From the NCBI RefSeq assembly GCF_039872765.1, contig NZ_JBDPZC010000001.1:1116001-1180000 (forward strand): a DNA stretch of 64,000 nt, read 5' to 3'. This document shows positions 44,752 to 53,075 of the stretch, piece after piece; the stretch's first letter is position 1, and every line of letters begins with the position of its first letter. Made by a program: the position numbers and the translations under genes. Under the pieces are notes generated by a model, which was not told the origin of the DNA, searched no databases, and saw nothing but the letters and a program-made list of their open reading frames with translations. Source of the stretch: Roseateles_B flavus. GTDB lineage: Bacteria > Pseudomonadota > Gammaproteobacteria > Burkholderiales > Burkholderiaceae_C.

Positions 44752-46308
44752 TCAGGGGAGGACGCTGAGCTGGCCCACCTCACCGGTCAGGGCCGAGAGC
44801 TCGCCACCCTCGACCAGCGCGAAGGCGCGCTCGATGTCCGGCGCCAGGTAGTGGTCGGTGGGCATGGCGCGGCAGTCGCGGCGGATCAGGGCGTGGGCCT
44901 TCTCCAGGGCGTCCGAGCTCTTCAGCGGGCGCAGGAACTCGATGCCCTGGGCGGCCGCCAGCAGCTCGATGCCGATGATGTGGGCGGTGTTGTCCAGCAT
45001 CTGGCCCAGGCGGCGGGCGCCGAAGGTGGCCATGGAGACGTGGTCTTCCTGGTTGGCGCTGGTGGGCAGGGAGTCCACGCTGGCCGGGTGGGCCAGGCTC
45101 TTGTTCTCGCTGGCCAGGGCGGCGGCGGTGACGTGGGCGATCATGAAGCCCGAGTTCAGGCCGGCGTTGGCGGTCAGGAAGGGCGGCAGGCGCGAGACGC
45201 CGGCGTCGATCAGCATGGCGATGCGGCGCTCGGCGATGGCCCCCACCTCGGCGATGGCGCAGGCCAGGGCGTCGGCGGCCAGGGCCACGGGCTCGGCGTG
45301 GAAGTTGCCGCCCGAGACCATGTAGCTGCTGCCGTCTTCCTGGGCGAAGACCAGCGGGTTGTCTGTCACGGCATTGGCCTCGCGCAGCAGCACGTCACGC
45401 ACATAGCGGGACTGGTCCAGGCAGGCGCCCATGACCTGGGGCTGGCAGCGCAGGCAGTAGGGGTCCTGCACGCGCTCGTCACCTTCCTTGTGAGAGGCAC
45501 GGATGGCGCTGCCCGCCAGCAGCTGGCGGTAGGCCTTGGCCGATTCGATCTGGCCTGGCTGGCCACGCACCTCGTGGATGCGCGGGTCGAAGGGGCCGTC
45601 GCTGCCGCGGGCGGCGTCCAGGCTCAGGGCGCCCGAGACGATGGCGGCGGCGTAGACAGTCTCGAAGCGCAGCAGGCCTTCCAGGGCCAGGGCGGTGGAA
45701 GTCTGGGTGCCGTTGATCAGGGCGAGGCCTTCCTTGGCCTGGAGCACCAGGGGTTGCAGGCCGGCGGCGGCCAGCACCTCGCGGGCGGGGCGGCGCTGGC
45801 CGTCGACCAGCATCTCGCCTTCGCCCAGCAGCGCCAGGGTCATGTGGGACAGCGGGGCCAGGTCGCCCGAGGCGCCCACCGAACCCTGGCTGGGCACATA
45901 GGGCACCAGGCCGGCGTTGAAGACGTCCAGCAGGCTCTGCACGACTTCCTCGCGCACGCCCGAGAAGCCGCGGGCCAGCGAGGCGGCCTTGGTCGCCAGC
46001 ATCAGGCGCACCACGCCGGGCGCCAGCGGCGCGCCCACGCCCACGCAGTGCGAGCGGATCAGGTTGAACTGCAGGGTGGCGAGGTCGTCCTTGCTGATGC
46101 GGGTCGAGGCCAGCTTGCCGAAGCCGGTGTTGACGCCGTAGACGGCCGCGTCACCGGCGGCATGGGCCTGCACGATGGCAGCGGAGCGGCGGATGGTCTC
46201 GCGCGCCGAGGCGTGCAGGGCGATGCGCACACCGCCGTGGCGGATCTGGCGCAGCTGGTCCAGCGTCAGCTGGCCGGGGGTCAATTCGAGAGTGGTCATG
46301 GCATTCAT
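44752..46308 (-). CDS. hutH: Histidine ammonia-lyase
   Basis: A 518-residue enzyme deaminating L-histidine to trans-urocanate, first step of the Hut pathway. The MIO cofactor-forming Ala-Ser-Gly lies at 146-148 in GSVGASGDLAPLSHM; YGVNTGFGKL near residue 57 and QEDHVSMATFGARRL in the C-terminal half are conserved. The start is ATG 46308, or ATG 46299 (MTTLEL) three codons later; no ribosome site is obvious because the gene follows a hairpin-rich gap. It is downstream of hutU on the same transcript. Confidence 0.96.
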   Translation of the reverse strand: MNAMTTLELTPGQLTLDQLRQIRHGGVRIALHASARETIRRSAAIVQAHAAGDAAVYGVNTGFGKLASTRISKDDLATLQFNLIRSHCVGVGAPLAPGVVRLMLATKAASLARGFSGVREEVVQSLLDVFNAGLVPYVPSQGSVGASGDLAPLSHMTLALLGEGEMLVDGQRRPAREVLAAAGLQPLVLQAKEGLALINGTQTSTALALEGLLRFETVYAAAIVSGALSLDAARGSDGPFDPRIHEVRGQPGQIESAKAYRQLLAGSAIRASHKEGDERVQDPYCLRCQPQVMGACLDQSRYVRDVLLREANAVTDNPLVFAQEDGSSYMVSGGNFHAEPVALAADALACAIAEVGAIAERRIAMLIDAGVSRLPPFLTANAGLNSGFMIAHVTAAALASENKSLAHPASVDSLPTSANQEDHVSMATFGARRLGQMLDNTAHIIGIELLAAAQGIEFLRPLKSSDALEKAHALIRRDCRAMPTDHYLAPDIERAFALVEGGELSALTGEVGQLSVLP

Positions 46309-46339
46309 GGATTGGGCTGTGGTCCGAGCAGAGCCCGAG

Positions 46340-46475
46340 GATCCGGCTTCGCCGGGCCAGCGGGCTCGCCCCCTCGAAGGGGGCTGAGGCTGGACACAAA
46401 TGGCATGCCATTTGTGCCTGCCAAGGAGTCAGGCCTCTGGCCTGACGCGGTCGGCTAGACCGCGAAGCGCGTAGG
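46340..46475. repeat. Cluster of five or more hairpins between hutU and hutH
   Basis: Successive inverted repeats: CCGGC/GCCGG 46343-46355, GCCCCCT/AGGGGGC 46368-46384, a perfect 22-bp palindrome 46395-46416 (half-site CACAAATGGCA), GTCAGGCC/GGCCTGAC 46428-46446, and GCGGTC/GACCGC 46447-46463. Short CG-rich flanks follow. The block looks like a REP/BIME-type intergenic element with an inserted palindrome. It could lower read-through or stabilise the upstream hutU message. Confidence 0.75.
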
Positions 46476-46483
46476 GGGTGGGC

Positions 46484-48160
46484 TTACAACATCGGCATGT
46501 GGAGGCCGCGTTCCTTGGCGGCCTTCTTCGCGATCTCGTAGCCTGCATCGGCATGGCGCATCACGCCGGTGCCCGGGTCGTTGTAGAGCACGCGGGCCAG
46601 GCGCTTGTCGGCGGCTTCCGTGCCGTCGCAGACGATCACCACGCCGCTGTGCTGGGAGAAGCCCATGCCCACGCCGCCCCCGTGGTGCAGAGACACCCAG
46701 GTCGCGCCGCCGGCGGTGTTGAGCAGGGCGTTGAGCAGCGGCCAGTCGGACACGGCGTCCGAGCCGTCCATCATCGACTCCGTCTCGCGGTTGGGGCTGG
46801 CCACGGAGCCGCTGTCCAGGTGGTCACGGCCGATCACGATGGGCGCCTTCAGCTCGCCCTTGCGCACCATCTCGTTGAAGGCCAGGCCGGCGATGTGGCG
46901 CTGGCCCAGGCCCAGCCAGCAGATGCGCGCAGGCAGGCCCTGGAAGGCGATGCGCTCGGCGGCCATGTCCAGCCAGCGGTGCACGCGGGCCTCCTCGGGG
47001 AAGAGCTCCTTGATCTTGGCATCGGTCTTGGCGATGTCTTCCGGGTCACCGGACAGCGCCACCCAGCGGAAGGGGCCGCGGCCTTCGCAGAACTGCGGGC
47101 GCACATAGGCGGGCACGAAGCCGGGGAAGTCGAAGGCGTTCTTCACGCCCTGGTCCAGGGCCACCTGGCGGATGTTGTTGCCATAGTCCACGGTGGGCAC
47201 GCCCATCGATTGGAAGTCCAGCATGGCCTGCACGTGCACGGCGCAGCCGCGGGCGGCAGCGGCCTTGAGGTCGGCGTGCTGGGCCGGGTCGGCCGCGGCG
47301 GCCTTCCATTGCTCCACGGTCCAGCCTGCGGGCAGATAGCCGTTGATCAGGTCGTGGGCGGAGGTCTGGTCCGTCACCAGGTCAGGCTTGATGGCGCTGC
47401 CGGCCTTCACGCGCTTCACCAGCTCGGGCAGGATCTCGGCGGCATTGCCCAGCAGGGCGATGGAGATGGCCTTCTTCTCGGCGGTGTACTTGGCGATGCG
47501 GGCGAGGGCGTCGTCCAGGTCCCGGGCCTGCTCGTCCACGTAGCGGGTCTTGAGGCGGAAGTCGATGCGCGACTGCTGGCACTCGATGTTCAGCGAAACG
47601 GCGCCGGCAAACGTGGCGGCCAGCGGCTGTGCGCCGCCCATGCCGCCCAGGCCGGCGGTGAGCACCCAGCGGCCTTCCAGCGAGCCACCGTAATGCTGGC
47701 GGCCGGCTTCCGCGAAGGTCTCGTAAGTGCCTTGCACGATGCCCTGCGTGCCGATGTAGATCCAGCTGCCGGCCGTCATCTGGCCGTACATCATCAGGCC
47801 CTTGCGGTCCAGCTCGTTGAAGTGCTCCCAGGTGGCCCAGTGCGGCACGAGGTTGGAGTTGGCGATCAGCACGCGCGGGGCGTCGGCATGCGTCTTGAAC
47901 ACGCCCACGGGCTTGCCGGACTGCACCAGCAGGGTCTCGTCCTCGTTGAGGTCCTTGAGCGTGGCCAGGATGGCGTCGAAGCACTCCCAGTTGCGCGCAG
48001 CCTTGCCGATGCCGCCGTAGACCACCAGCTCGGCCGGGTTCTCGGCCACGACCGGGTCCAGGTTGTTCTGGATCATGCGGTAGGCGGCCTCGGTGAGCCA
48101 GCTCTTGCAATGCAGGGTGGTGCCGGTGGGGGCACGCACGACACGGGCTTGTGCGGACAT
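46484..48160 (-). CDS. hutU: Urocanate hydratase
   Basis: A 558-residue NAD-dependent enzyme converting urocanate to imidazolonepropionate, second step of histidine degradation. Family segments: VYGGIGKAARNWECFD, LVPHWATWEHFNELD, TAGLGGMGGAQPLAATFAG (NAD site), and the C-terminal HHGGGVGMGFSQHSG. The start at 48160 has AAGGAG 8 bases upstream; an 11-residue upstream extension is Arg-rich and unlikely. It is transcribed from the promoter/operator between it and hutC and is followed by the hairpin cluster and hutH. Confidence 0.97.
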   Translation of the reverse strand: MSAQARVVRAPTGTTLHCKSWLTEAAYRMIQNNLDPVVAENPAELVVYGGIGKAARNWECFDAILATLKDLNEDETLLVQSGKPVGVFKTHADAPRVLIANSNLVPHWATWEHFNELDRKGLMMYGQMTAGSWIYIGTQGIVQGTYETFAEAGRQHYGGSLEGRWVLTAGLGGMGGAQPLAATFAGAVSLNIECQQSRIDFRLKTRYVDEQARDLDDALARIAKYTAEKKAISIALLGNAAEILPELVKRVKAGSAIKPDLVTDQTSAHDLINGYLPAGWTVEQWKAAAADPAQHADLKAAAARGCAVHVQAMLDFQSMGVPTVDYGNNIRQVALDQGVKNAFDFPGFVPAYVRPQFCEGRGPFRWVALSGDPEDIAKTDAKIKELFPEEARVHRWLDMAAERIAFQGLPARICWLGLGQRHIAGLAFNEMVRKGELKAPIVIGRDHLDSGSVASPNRETESMMDGSDAVSDWPLLNALLNTAGGATWVSLHHGGGVGMGFSQHSGVVIVCDGTEAADKRLARVLYNDPGTGVMRHADAGYEIAKKAAKERGLHMPML

Positions 48161-48233
48161 GGGGTGTCTCCTTCGTTGAATCAAGGCCGGCACCGGGCGG
48201 GAAGGGTGGGTGGCCGGGTCTGGAATGAGACGG

Positions 48234-48262
48234 ACTCTAGTTGTCTATACAAGTAAAGTCAA
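48234..48262 (-). promoter_or_regulatory. Candidate sigma70 promoter of hutU-hutH
   Basis: On the minus strand, -35 TTGACT (48257-48262), a 17-bp spacer, and -10 TAGAGT (48234-48239). The spacer contains the HutC-type operator. The hutU start is about 74 bp downstream of the -10 box. Confidence 0.65.
48241..48253. promoter_or_regulatory. HutC-type operator
   Basis: TTGTCTATACAAG contains TTGT-N4-ACAA, an inverted repeat of the kind bound by GntR/HutC repressors. It lies between the divergent hutU and hutC genes and inside the hutU promoter spacer. On the plus strand, TTGTCT/TACCAT (48241-48246/48264-48269, 17 bp) could serve as a hutC promoter. Confidence 0.65.
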
Positions 48263-48276
48263 CTACCATCCAGGCC

Positions 48277-49020
48277 ATGGCCAGTCCTCCTGTTTTCCCT
48301 GCTGTTGCTGCATCCAGCGCGCCTGGTCCGCAGTACCTCAAGGTCAAGAACCACCTGCGCGAGGGCATCGCCAGCGGGCACTGGGTCCCGGGCGACCTGC
48401 TGCCCTCGGAGGCCGAGCTCTCCGCGCAGTTCGGCCTCTCGCGCATGACGGTCAACCGCGCGCTGCGCGAGCTGCACCAGGAAGGCCTGGTCGAGCGCGT
48501 GCAGGGTGTGGGCAGCTTCGTGGCGCAGATCCACCGCATCTCCTCCACGCTGACCGTGCGGGACGTGCATGACGAGATCGCCGAGCGCGGCCACCGCCAC
48601 GAGGCCCGCGTGGTGAGCCTCGCGCGCATCAAGGCGGACGAGGCGCAGGCCGCGCTCTTCGGGCTCAAGGCCGGCGCAGCGCTGTTTCACAGCCTGATCG
48701 TCCATCTGGAGAACGGCGTGCCCATTCAGGTGGAAGACCGGCTCGTGAACCCCGAGTCCGCACCCGGCTACCTGGACGTGGACTTCACCCGGACCACGCC
48801 CACCCACTACCTGCTGGAAGCGGCCCCGCTGTCGGAGGCGCGCTACACCATCGAGTCCTTGCTGCCCGCGGAGCAGGAGGCCAAACTGCTGGGCATCAGC
48901 CGCCGCGACCCCTGCCTGGTGCTGAAGCGCCTCACCTTCAGCCGCGGCCAGCCCGTCACCCATGTGCGCCTGACCCATCCGGGCTCGCGCTACCTGCTTC
49001 AAGGAAGGTTCGAGACATGA
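48277..49020 (+). CDS. hutC: Histidine-utilisation repressor HutC (GntR family)
   Basis: A 247-residue repressor. Residues 20-85 form the winged helix-turn-helix of GntR (PGDLLPSEAELSAQFGLSRM, then TVNRALRELHQEGLVERVQGVG), and residues 100-245 the UTRA ligand domain, which in HutC binds urocanate. It represses the hut genes until histidine or urocanate appears. ATG 48277 is chosen; a TTG at 48241 would place coding sequence on the operator. It overlaps hutD by 4 bp and is probably autoregulated. Confidence 0.94.
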   Translation: MASPPVFPAVAASSAPGPQYLKVKNHLREGIASGHWVPGDLLPSEAELSAQFGLSRMTVNRALRELHQEGLVERVQGVGSFVAQIHRISSTLTVRDVHDEIAERGHRHEARVVSLARIKADEAQAALFGLKAGAALFHSLIVHLENGVPIQVEDRLVNPESAPGYLDVDFTRTTPTHYLLEAAPLSEARYTIESLLPAEQEAKLLGISRRDPCLVLKRLTFSRGQPVTHVRLTHPGSRYLLQGRFET

Positions 49021-49574
49021 GCTGGAGCATCCTCTGCGCCGACGACGTCAGCCCGCAGCGCTGGAAGAACAACGGCGGCTGGACCCGCGAGCTGCTGGCC
49101 TGGCCGCATGCCGCGGACTGGACCCTGCGCCTCAGCGTGGCCGACATCGAGGCCGACGGCCCCTTCTCGAAGTTCGAGGGCGTGGACCGCTGGTTCGCCG
49201 TGCTGCGCGGCGAGGGCGTCTGCCTCTACGACTACGAGCTGCGCCCGGGAGACGACCTCCTGCATTTCGACGGCGCCCTGGGCCCCGACTGCACGCTGCT
49301 GGGCGGCATCACCCGCGACTTCAACCTCATGCACCGCCGCGGCAAGGGGCGCATGACCGTGACGCCGGCGAGCGAGGCGCTCGAGCCCGCCGGGCGCTGG
49401 GTGGGCCTGTTCACCGGGCAGGGCGGGGTCCTGGAACACGGCGGCCGCGCCATGCCGCTGCGCCCCATGAGCCTGGCCTGGTGCGAGTCTCCCGTGGCCC
49501 AGCGCTGCGTGTTCAAGGACGAAGGCCGGGCTGCGGCGCAGGCCTGGTGGATGCAATGGAGCGACGAGGCATGA
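49017..49574 (+). CDS. hutD: HutD family protein
   Basis: A 185-residue protein of the HutD/Ves family with a cupin-like beta fold. Family patterns are WKNNGGWTRELLAWP, WTLRLSVADIEADGPFSKF, DRWFAVLRGEGV and LLGGITRDFNLMHRRG. HutD is thought to regulate or limit hut flux in Pseudomonas; biochemistry is unclear. It overlaps hutC upstream and hutI downstream by 4 bp each. Confidence 0.93.
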   Translation: MSWSILCADDVSPQRWKNNGGWTRELLAWPHAADWTLRLSVADIEADGPFSKFEGVDRWFAVLRGEGVCLYDYELRPGDDLLHFDGALGPDCTLLGGITRDFNLMHRRGKGRMTVTPASEALEPAGRWVGLFTGQGGVLEHGGRAMPLRPMSLAWCESPVAQRCVFKDEGRAAAQAWWMQWSDEA

Positions 49575-50794
49575 GCAAGACCACGCTGTGGACCCAGGGC
49601 CGCCTGGCCACGATGGCCGACGAGGCGGGGCCGGCCGGCGAATGGGGCTGGATCGAGGACGGCGCGATGCTGTCCCAGGACGGCCGCCTGCTGTGGGTCG
49701 GCGCGCGCGCCGATCTGCCGGACGACCTCGCCAACACGGCGGATCAGGTCCATGACATGGCCGGCGCCGTCGTCACGCCGGGCCTGATCGACTGCCACAC
49801 CCACCTGGTCTACGGCGGTCAGCGGGCGCATGAATTCGAGTTGCGCTTGAAGGGCGCCAGCTACGAGGAGATCGCGCGGGCCGGCGGCGGCATCCGCTCC
49901 TCCGTCACGGCCACGCGCGAGGCCAGCGAGCACCAGCTCTATGCCCAGGCCGCGCACCGCGCGCTGGCGCTGATGGCCGAGGGCGTGACCACGCTGGAGG
50001 TCAAGTCCGGCTACGGCCTCTCGCAGGCCTCGGAAGCCAAGATGCTGCGCGTGGCCCGCCGTCTGGCCGAGCTGGGCCTGGAGGTGCGCACCACCTACCT
50101 CGGCGCCCATGCCATCCCGCTGGAATTCCAGGGCCGGGCGGACGACTACATCCAGGCCGTCTGCGACTGGATGCCCAAGCTCAAGCGCGAGGGCCTGGTC
50201 GATGCGGTGGACGCCTTCTGCGAAGGCATCGGCTTCACGCCGGCCCAGACCCGGCGCGTCTTTGAGACGGCCCGGCTGCTCGGCCTGCCGGTGAAGCTGC
50301 ATGCCGAGCAGCTCACGGACCAGGGCGGCACCCAGCTGGCCTGCGAGTTCGGCGCGCTGTCCTGCGATCACCTGGAGCACCTGTCCGAGGCCGGCATTGC
50401 CGCGATGAAGGCCAGCGGCACCGTGGCCGTGCTGCTGCCCGGCGCCTACTACTTCCTGCGCGAGACCAAGCTGCCCCCCGTCGCCGCGCTGCGCGAGGCG
50501 GGCGTGCCCATGGCCGTGTCCACCGACCACAACCCCGGCACCTCGCCCACACTGTCTCTGCTGCTGATGCTCAACATGGCCTGCACGCAGTTCCGGCTGA
50601 CGCCCGAGGAAGCGCTGCGCGGCGTCACCGTGAACGCGGCGCGTGCCCTGGGCCTGCGGGACCGCGGCCAGCTGCAGGCCGGCCAGCGGGCCGACTTCTG
50701 CCTGTGGGATATCGATCACCCGAACGAGCTGTCCTATTTCTTCGGCCGCAACCCGCTGCGCCTCACCGTGCGTGGCGGCGTGCCGCGCGGCTGA
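49571..50794 (+). CDS. hutI: Imidazolonepropionase
   Basis: A 407-residue amidohydrolase, third step of the pathway, opening imidazolone-5-propionate to N-formimino-L-glutamate. The metal ligands appear in GLIDCHTHLVYGGQR, a His in YLGAHAIPLEF, KLHAEQLTDQGG and AVSTDHNPGTSPT (Asp). TTLEVKSGYGLS is typical of HutI. ATG 49571 overlaps the hutD stop; 21 bp then separate it from hutG. Confidence 0.96.
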   Translation: MSKTTLWTQGRLATMADEAGPAGEWGWIEDGAMLSQDGRLLWVGARADLPDDLANTADQVHDMAGAVVTPGLIDCHTHLVYGGQRAHEFELRLKGASYEEIARAGGGIRSSVTATREASEHQLYAQAAHRALALMAEGVTTLEVKSGYGLSQASEAKMLRVARRLAELGLEVRTTYLGAHAIPLEFQGRADDYIQAVCDWMPKLKREGLVDAVDAFCEGIGFTPAQTRRVFETARLLGLPVKLHAEQLTDQGGTQLACEFGALSCDHLEHLSEAGIAAMKASGTVAVLLPGAYYFLRETKLPPVAALREAGVPMAVSTDHNPGTSPTLSLLLMLNMACTQFRLTPEEALRGVTVNAARALGLRDRGQLQAGQRADFCLWDIDHPNELSYFFGRNPLRLTVRGGVPRG

Positions 50795-50815
50795 TCGTCT
50801 TCCGAAGAGCCCTCC

Positions 50816-51616
50816 ATGACTGCACCCTTCCGACTGCGGCAAGGCCGCACGCCTCTGATCCTCTCCATGCCCCACGTGGGCCACGAGATCCCCGAGGACC
50901 AGCAGCATCGCTACGTGCCGCGCGCCCTGGCCAGCGAGGACACCGACTGGCACCTGGAGCAGCTCTACGGCGCCATCGCCGAGGAGCTGGGCGCCAGCCT
51001 CATCGTGCCGCGGTACTCGCGCTACCTGATCGACCTCAACCGTCCGCCCGAGGACACGCCCATGTACCCCGGGGCCTCCAATACCGAGTTGTGCCCCACG
51101 CGCTTCTTCACTGGCGAGCCGCTCTACCAGGAAGGCCAGGCGCCTGATGAAGTCGAGAAGGACCGCCGCCGCCAGCGGTACTGGCTGCCCTACCACCGCG
51201 CCCTGACGGCCGAGATGAACCGGGTCAAGAGCCTCTACGGCCATGCCCTGCTGTTCGATGCGCACAGCATCCGCTCTGAGCTGCCCTGGCTCTTCGAAGG
51301 CAAGCTGCCCGACCTCAACCTGGGCACGGCCGAGGGCAGGAGCTGCGATCCCGCGATCACGCAAAGCCTCGGCGCCGTGCAGGCCGCCCAGCAGGACTAC
51401 ACCCAGGTCGTCAACGGCCGCTTCAAGGGTGGCTTCATCACCCGCCACTACGGCCAGCCGGCCAATGGCTGGCACGCCGTGCAGCTGGAGATGTGCCAGA
51501 GCTGCTACATGAACGAGACCGCGCCCTATGCCTACGAGCCGGCCCTGGCGGCGCGCGTGCAGCCGCTGCTGCGCGAGCTGCTCTCGACCTATCTGCAATG
51601 GAAGCCCGCCGCATGA
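50816..51616 (+). CDS. hutG: N-formylglutamate deformylase (HutG)
   Basis: A 266-residue enzyme hydrolysing N-formyl-L-glutamate to glutamate and formate, last step of the five-step hut route. The N terminus (PLILSMPHVGHEIPED) and the internal YLIDLNRPPEDTPMYPG and LLFDAHSIRSELPWLF segments, with GGFITRHYGQP later, are diagnostic. It overlaps hutF by 4 bp. It is placed before hutF, an order seen in several betaproteobacteria. Confidence 0.95.
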   Translation: MTAPFRLRQGRTPLILSMPHVGHEIPEDQQHRYVPRALASEDTDWHLEQLYGAIAEELGASLIVPRYSRYLIDLNRPPEDTPMYPGASNTELCPTRFFTGEPLYQEGQAPDEVEKDRRRQRYWLPYHRALTAEMNRVKSLYGHALLFDAHSIRSELPWLFEGKLPDLNLGTAEGRSCDPAITQSLGAVQAAQQDYTQVVNGRFKGGFITRHYGQPANGWHAVQLEMCQSCYMNETAPYAYEPALAARVQPLLRELLSTYLQWKPAA

Positions 51617-52995
51617 GCGCCGCTCCCCGCTTCTTCGCGCCGCAGGCCTGGGTCGACGGCCGCTGGCAGGCCGATGTGCTGCTGAGCGTCGACGCCCGCG
51701 GGCACTGGGCCGCCGTCGAGGCCGGCCAGGCCTGCCCGCCCGATGCCACGCGGCTGCAGGGCCCCGTGCTGCCCAGCCTGGTCGATGCCCACAGCCACGC
51801 CTTCCAGCGCGCCTTCGCGGGCCTGGCCGAGCAGCGCGACAGCGACAGCGACGACTTCTGGTCCTGGCGCGACCGCATGTACGGCGTCGCCCTGCGCACC
51901 ACGCCCGCGCAGCTGCAGGCCATCGCGGCCCAGCTCTACCTGGAGCTGCTGCGCGGCGGCTACACCCAGGTCTGCGAGTTCCACTACCTGCAGCACCAGG
52001 AAGACGGCAGCGCCTACCCGGACGCGCTGGCCATGAGCTGGGCCCTGGCCGATGCGGCCGCGGAGGCCGGCCTGGGCCTGACGATGCTGCCGGTCCTCTA
52101 TGCCCATGCCGGCTTCGCGCAGCCCGCGCTGCGCGAGGACCAGCGCCGCTTCCGCACCGACGCCGCCTGGGTCTGGCAGGCCAGCCAGCGCCTCAACGCC
52201 GCCGGCCGGCCGCTGCTGAATGCCGGCGTCGCCCTGCACTCGCTGCGTGCGGCCCACGCCGAGGACATCCGCGCGCTGCAGGCGCTGGTGGGCGATGCGG
52301 ACCTCCCCATCCACATCCACATCAGCGAGCAGCAGGCCGAGGTGCGCGACTGCCTGGCCGCCACCGGCCGCCGACCGATGGCCTACCTCTGCGAAGACTT
52401 CCGGCCCGATGCGCGCTGGCACCTGGTGCACGCGACACACAGCACGCCGGAGGAGATCGCCGCCGTGGCGGCCAGCGGCGCCAGCGCGGTGATCTGCCCC
52501 ACGACCGAGGCCAATCTGGGCGACGGCCTCTGCGATCTGCGCGGCTGGCTGGCCGCGGGCGTGCCCCTGAGCCTGGGCTCGGACAGCCACGTCGGCCGCG
52601 GCTGGGTCGAGGAGCTGCGCTGGCTGGAGTACGGCCAGCGCCTGGGCCTGCAGCAGCGCAATGTCGCGGCGCAGCCCGGCACGCAGCCCGCCACCGCGGC
52701 CCGCCTGTTCGAGGCCGTGCGCCGGGGCAGCGCCGCACCGGCCGGCCTGCGGCAATGGGGCCTGGAGGTGGGGGCGCGGGCCGACTTCCTGGAGCTGGAT
52801 CCGGCGGCTTCCGGGCTGCTGGGCCTGCCCTCGTCGGCCATGCTGGACGGCCTGGTCTTTGCCAGCCAGGGCGACGTGCTGCGCTCGGTCCATGTGGCCG
52901 GGCAGCCGCGCCTGGTCCAGGGGCGTCACGAGCGGCAGGCGGGCATCACCAGCCGCTTCGCTGTTGCGATGGAGGCACTTTGGCGCAAGACGTGA
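51613..52995 (+). CDS. hutF: Formimidoylglutamate deiminase
   Basis: A 460-residue amidohydrolase converting N-formimino-L-glutamate to N-formyl-L-glutamate and ammonia, the fourth step. Zinc-site motifs: SLVDAHSHAFQRAFAGL, PIHIHISEQQAEV, HLVHATHSTPEEI and LSLGSDSHVGRGWVEELR. SDSDDFWSWRDRMY is typical of HutF. With hutG it completes the five-step route, so no formiminoglutamase is needed. The ATG overlaps the hutG stop. It is the last gene of the plus-strand hut operon. Confidence 0.95.
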   Translation: MSAAPRFFAPQAWVDGRWQADVLLSVDARGHWAAVEAGQACPPDATRLQGPVLPSLVDAHSHAFQRAFAGLAEQRDSDSDDFWSWRDRMYGVALRTTPAQLQAIAAQLYLELLRGGYTQVCEFHYLQHQEDGSAYPDALAMSWALADAAAEAGLGLTMLPVLYAHAGFAQPALREDQRRFRTDAAWVWQASQRLNAAGRPLLNAGVALHSLRAAHAEDIRALQALVGDADLPIHIHISEQQAEVRDCLAATGRRPMAYLCEDFRPDARWHLVHATHSTPEEIAAVAASGASAVICPTTEANLGDGLCDLRGWLAAGVPLSLGSDSHVGRGWVEELRWLEYGQRLGLQQRNVAAQPGTQPATAARLFEAVRRGSAAPAGLRQWGLEVGARADFLELDPAASGLLGLPSSAMLDGLVFASQGDVLRSVHVAGQPRLVQGRHERQAGITSRFAVAMEALWRKT

Positions 52996-53075
52996 CCCCT
53001 TAATCGGGCTGGGCGCTTGTAAGCCCCTTGCACGGCGGCTACGCTTGCCAAGCCCATGTTCCTGAAGGGGATTCC

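Noticed and set aside
48241..48276. TTG start that would lengthen hutC by 12 residues
   Set aside because: It would put coding sequence on the operator and promoter; ATG 48277 fits the GntR N terminus.
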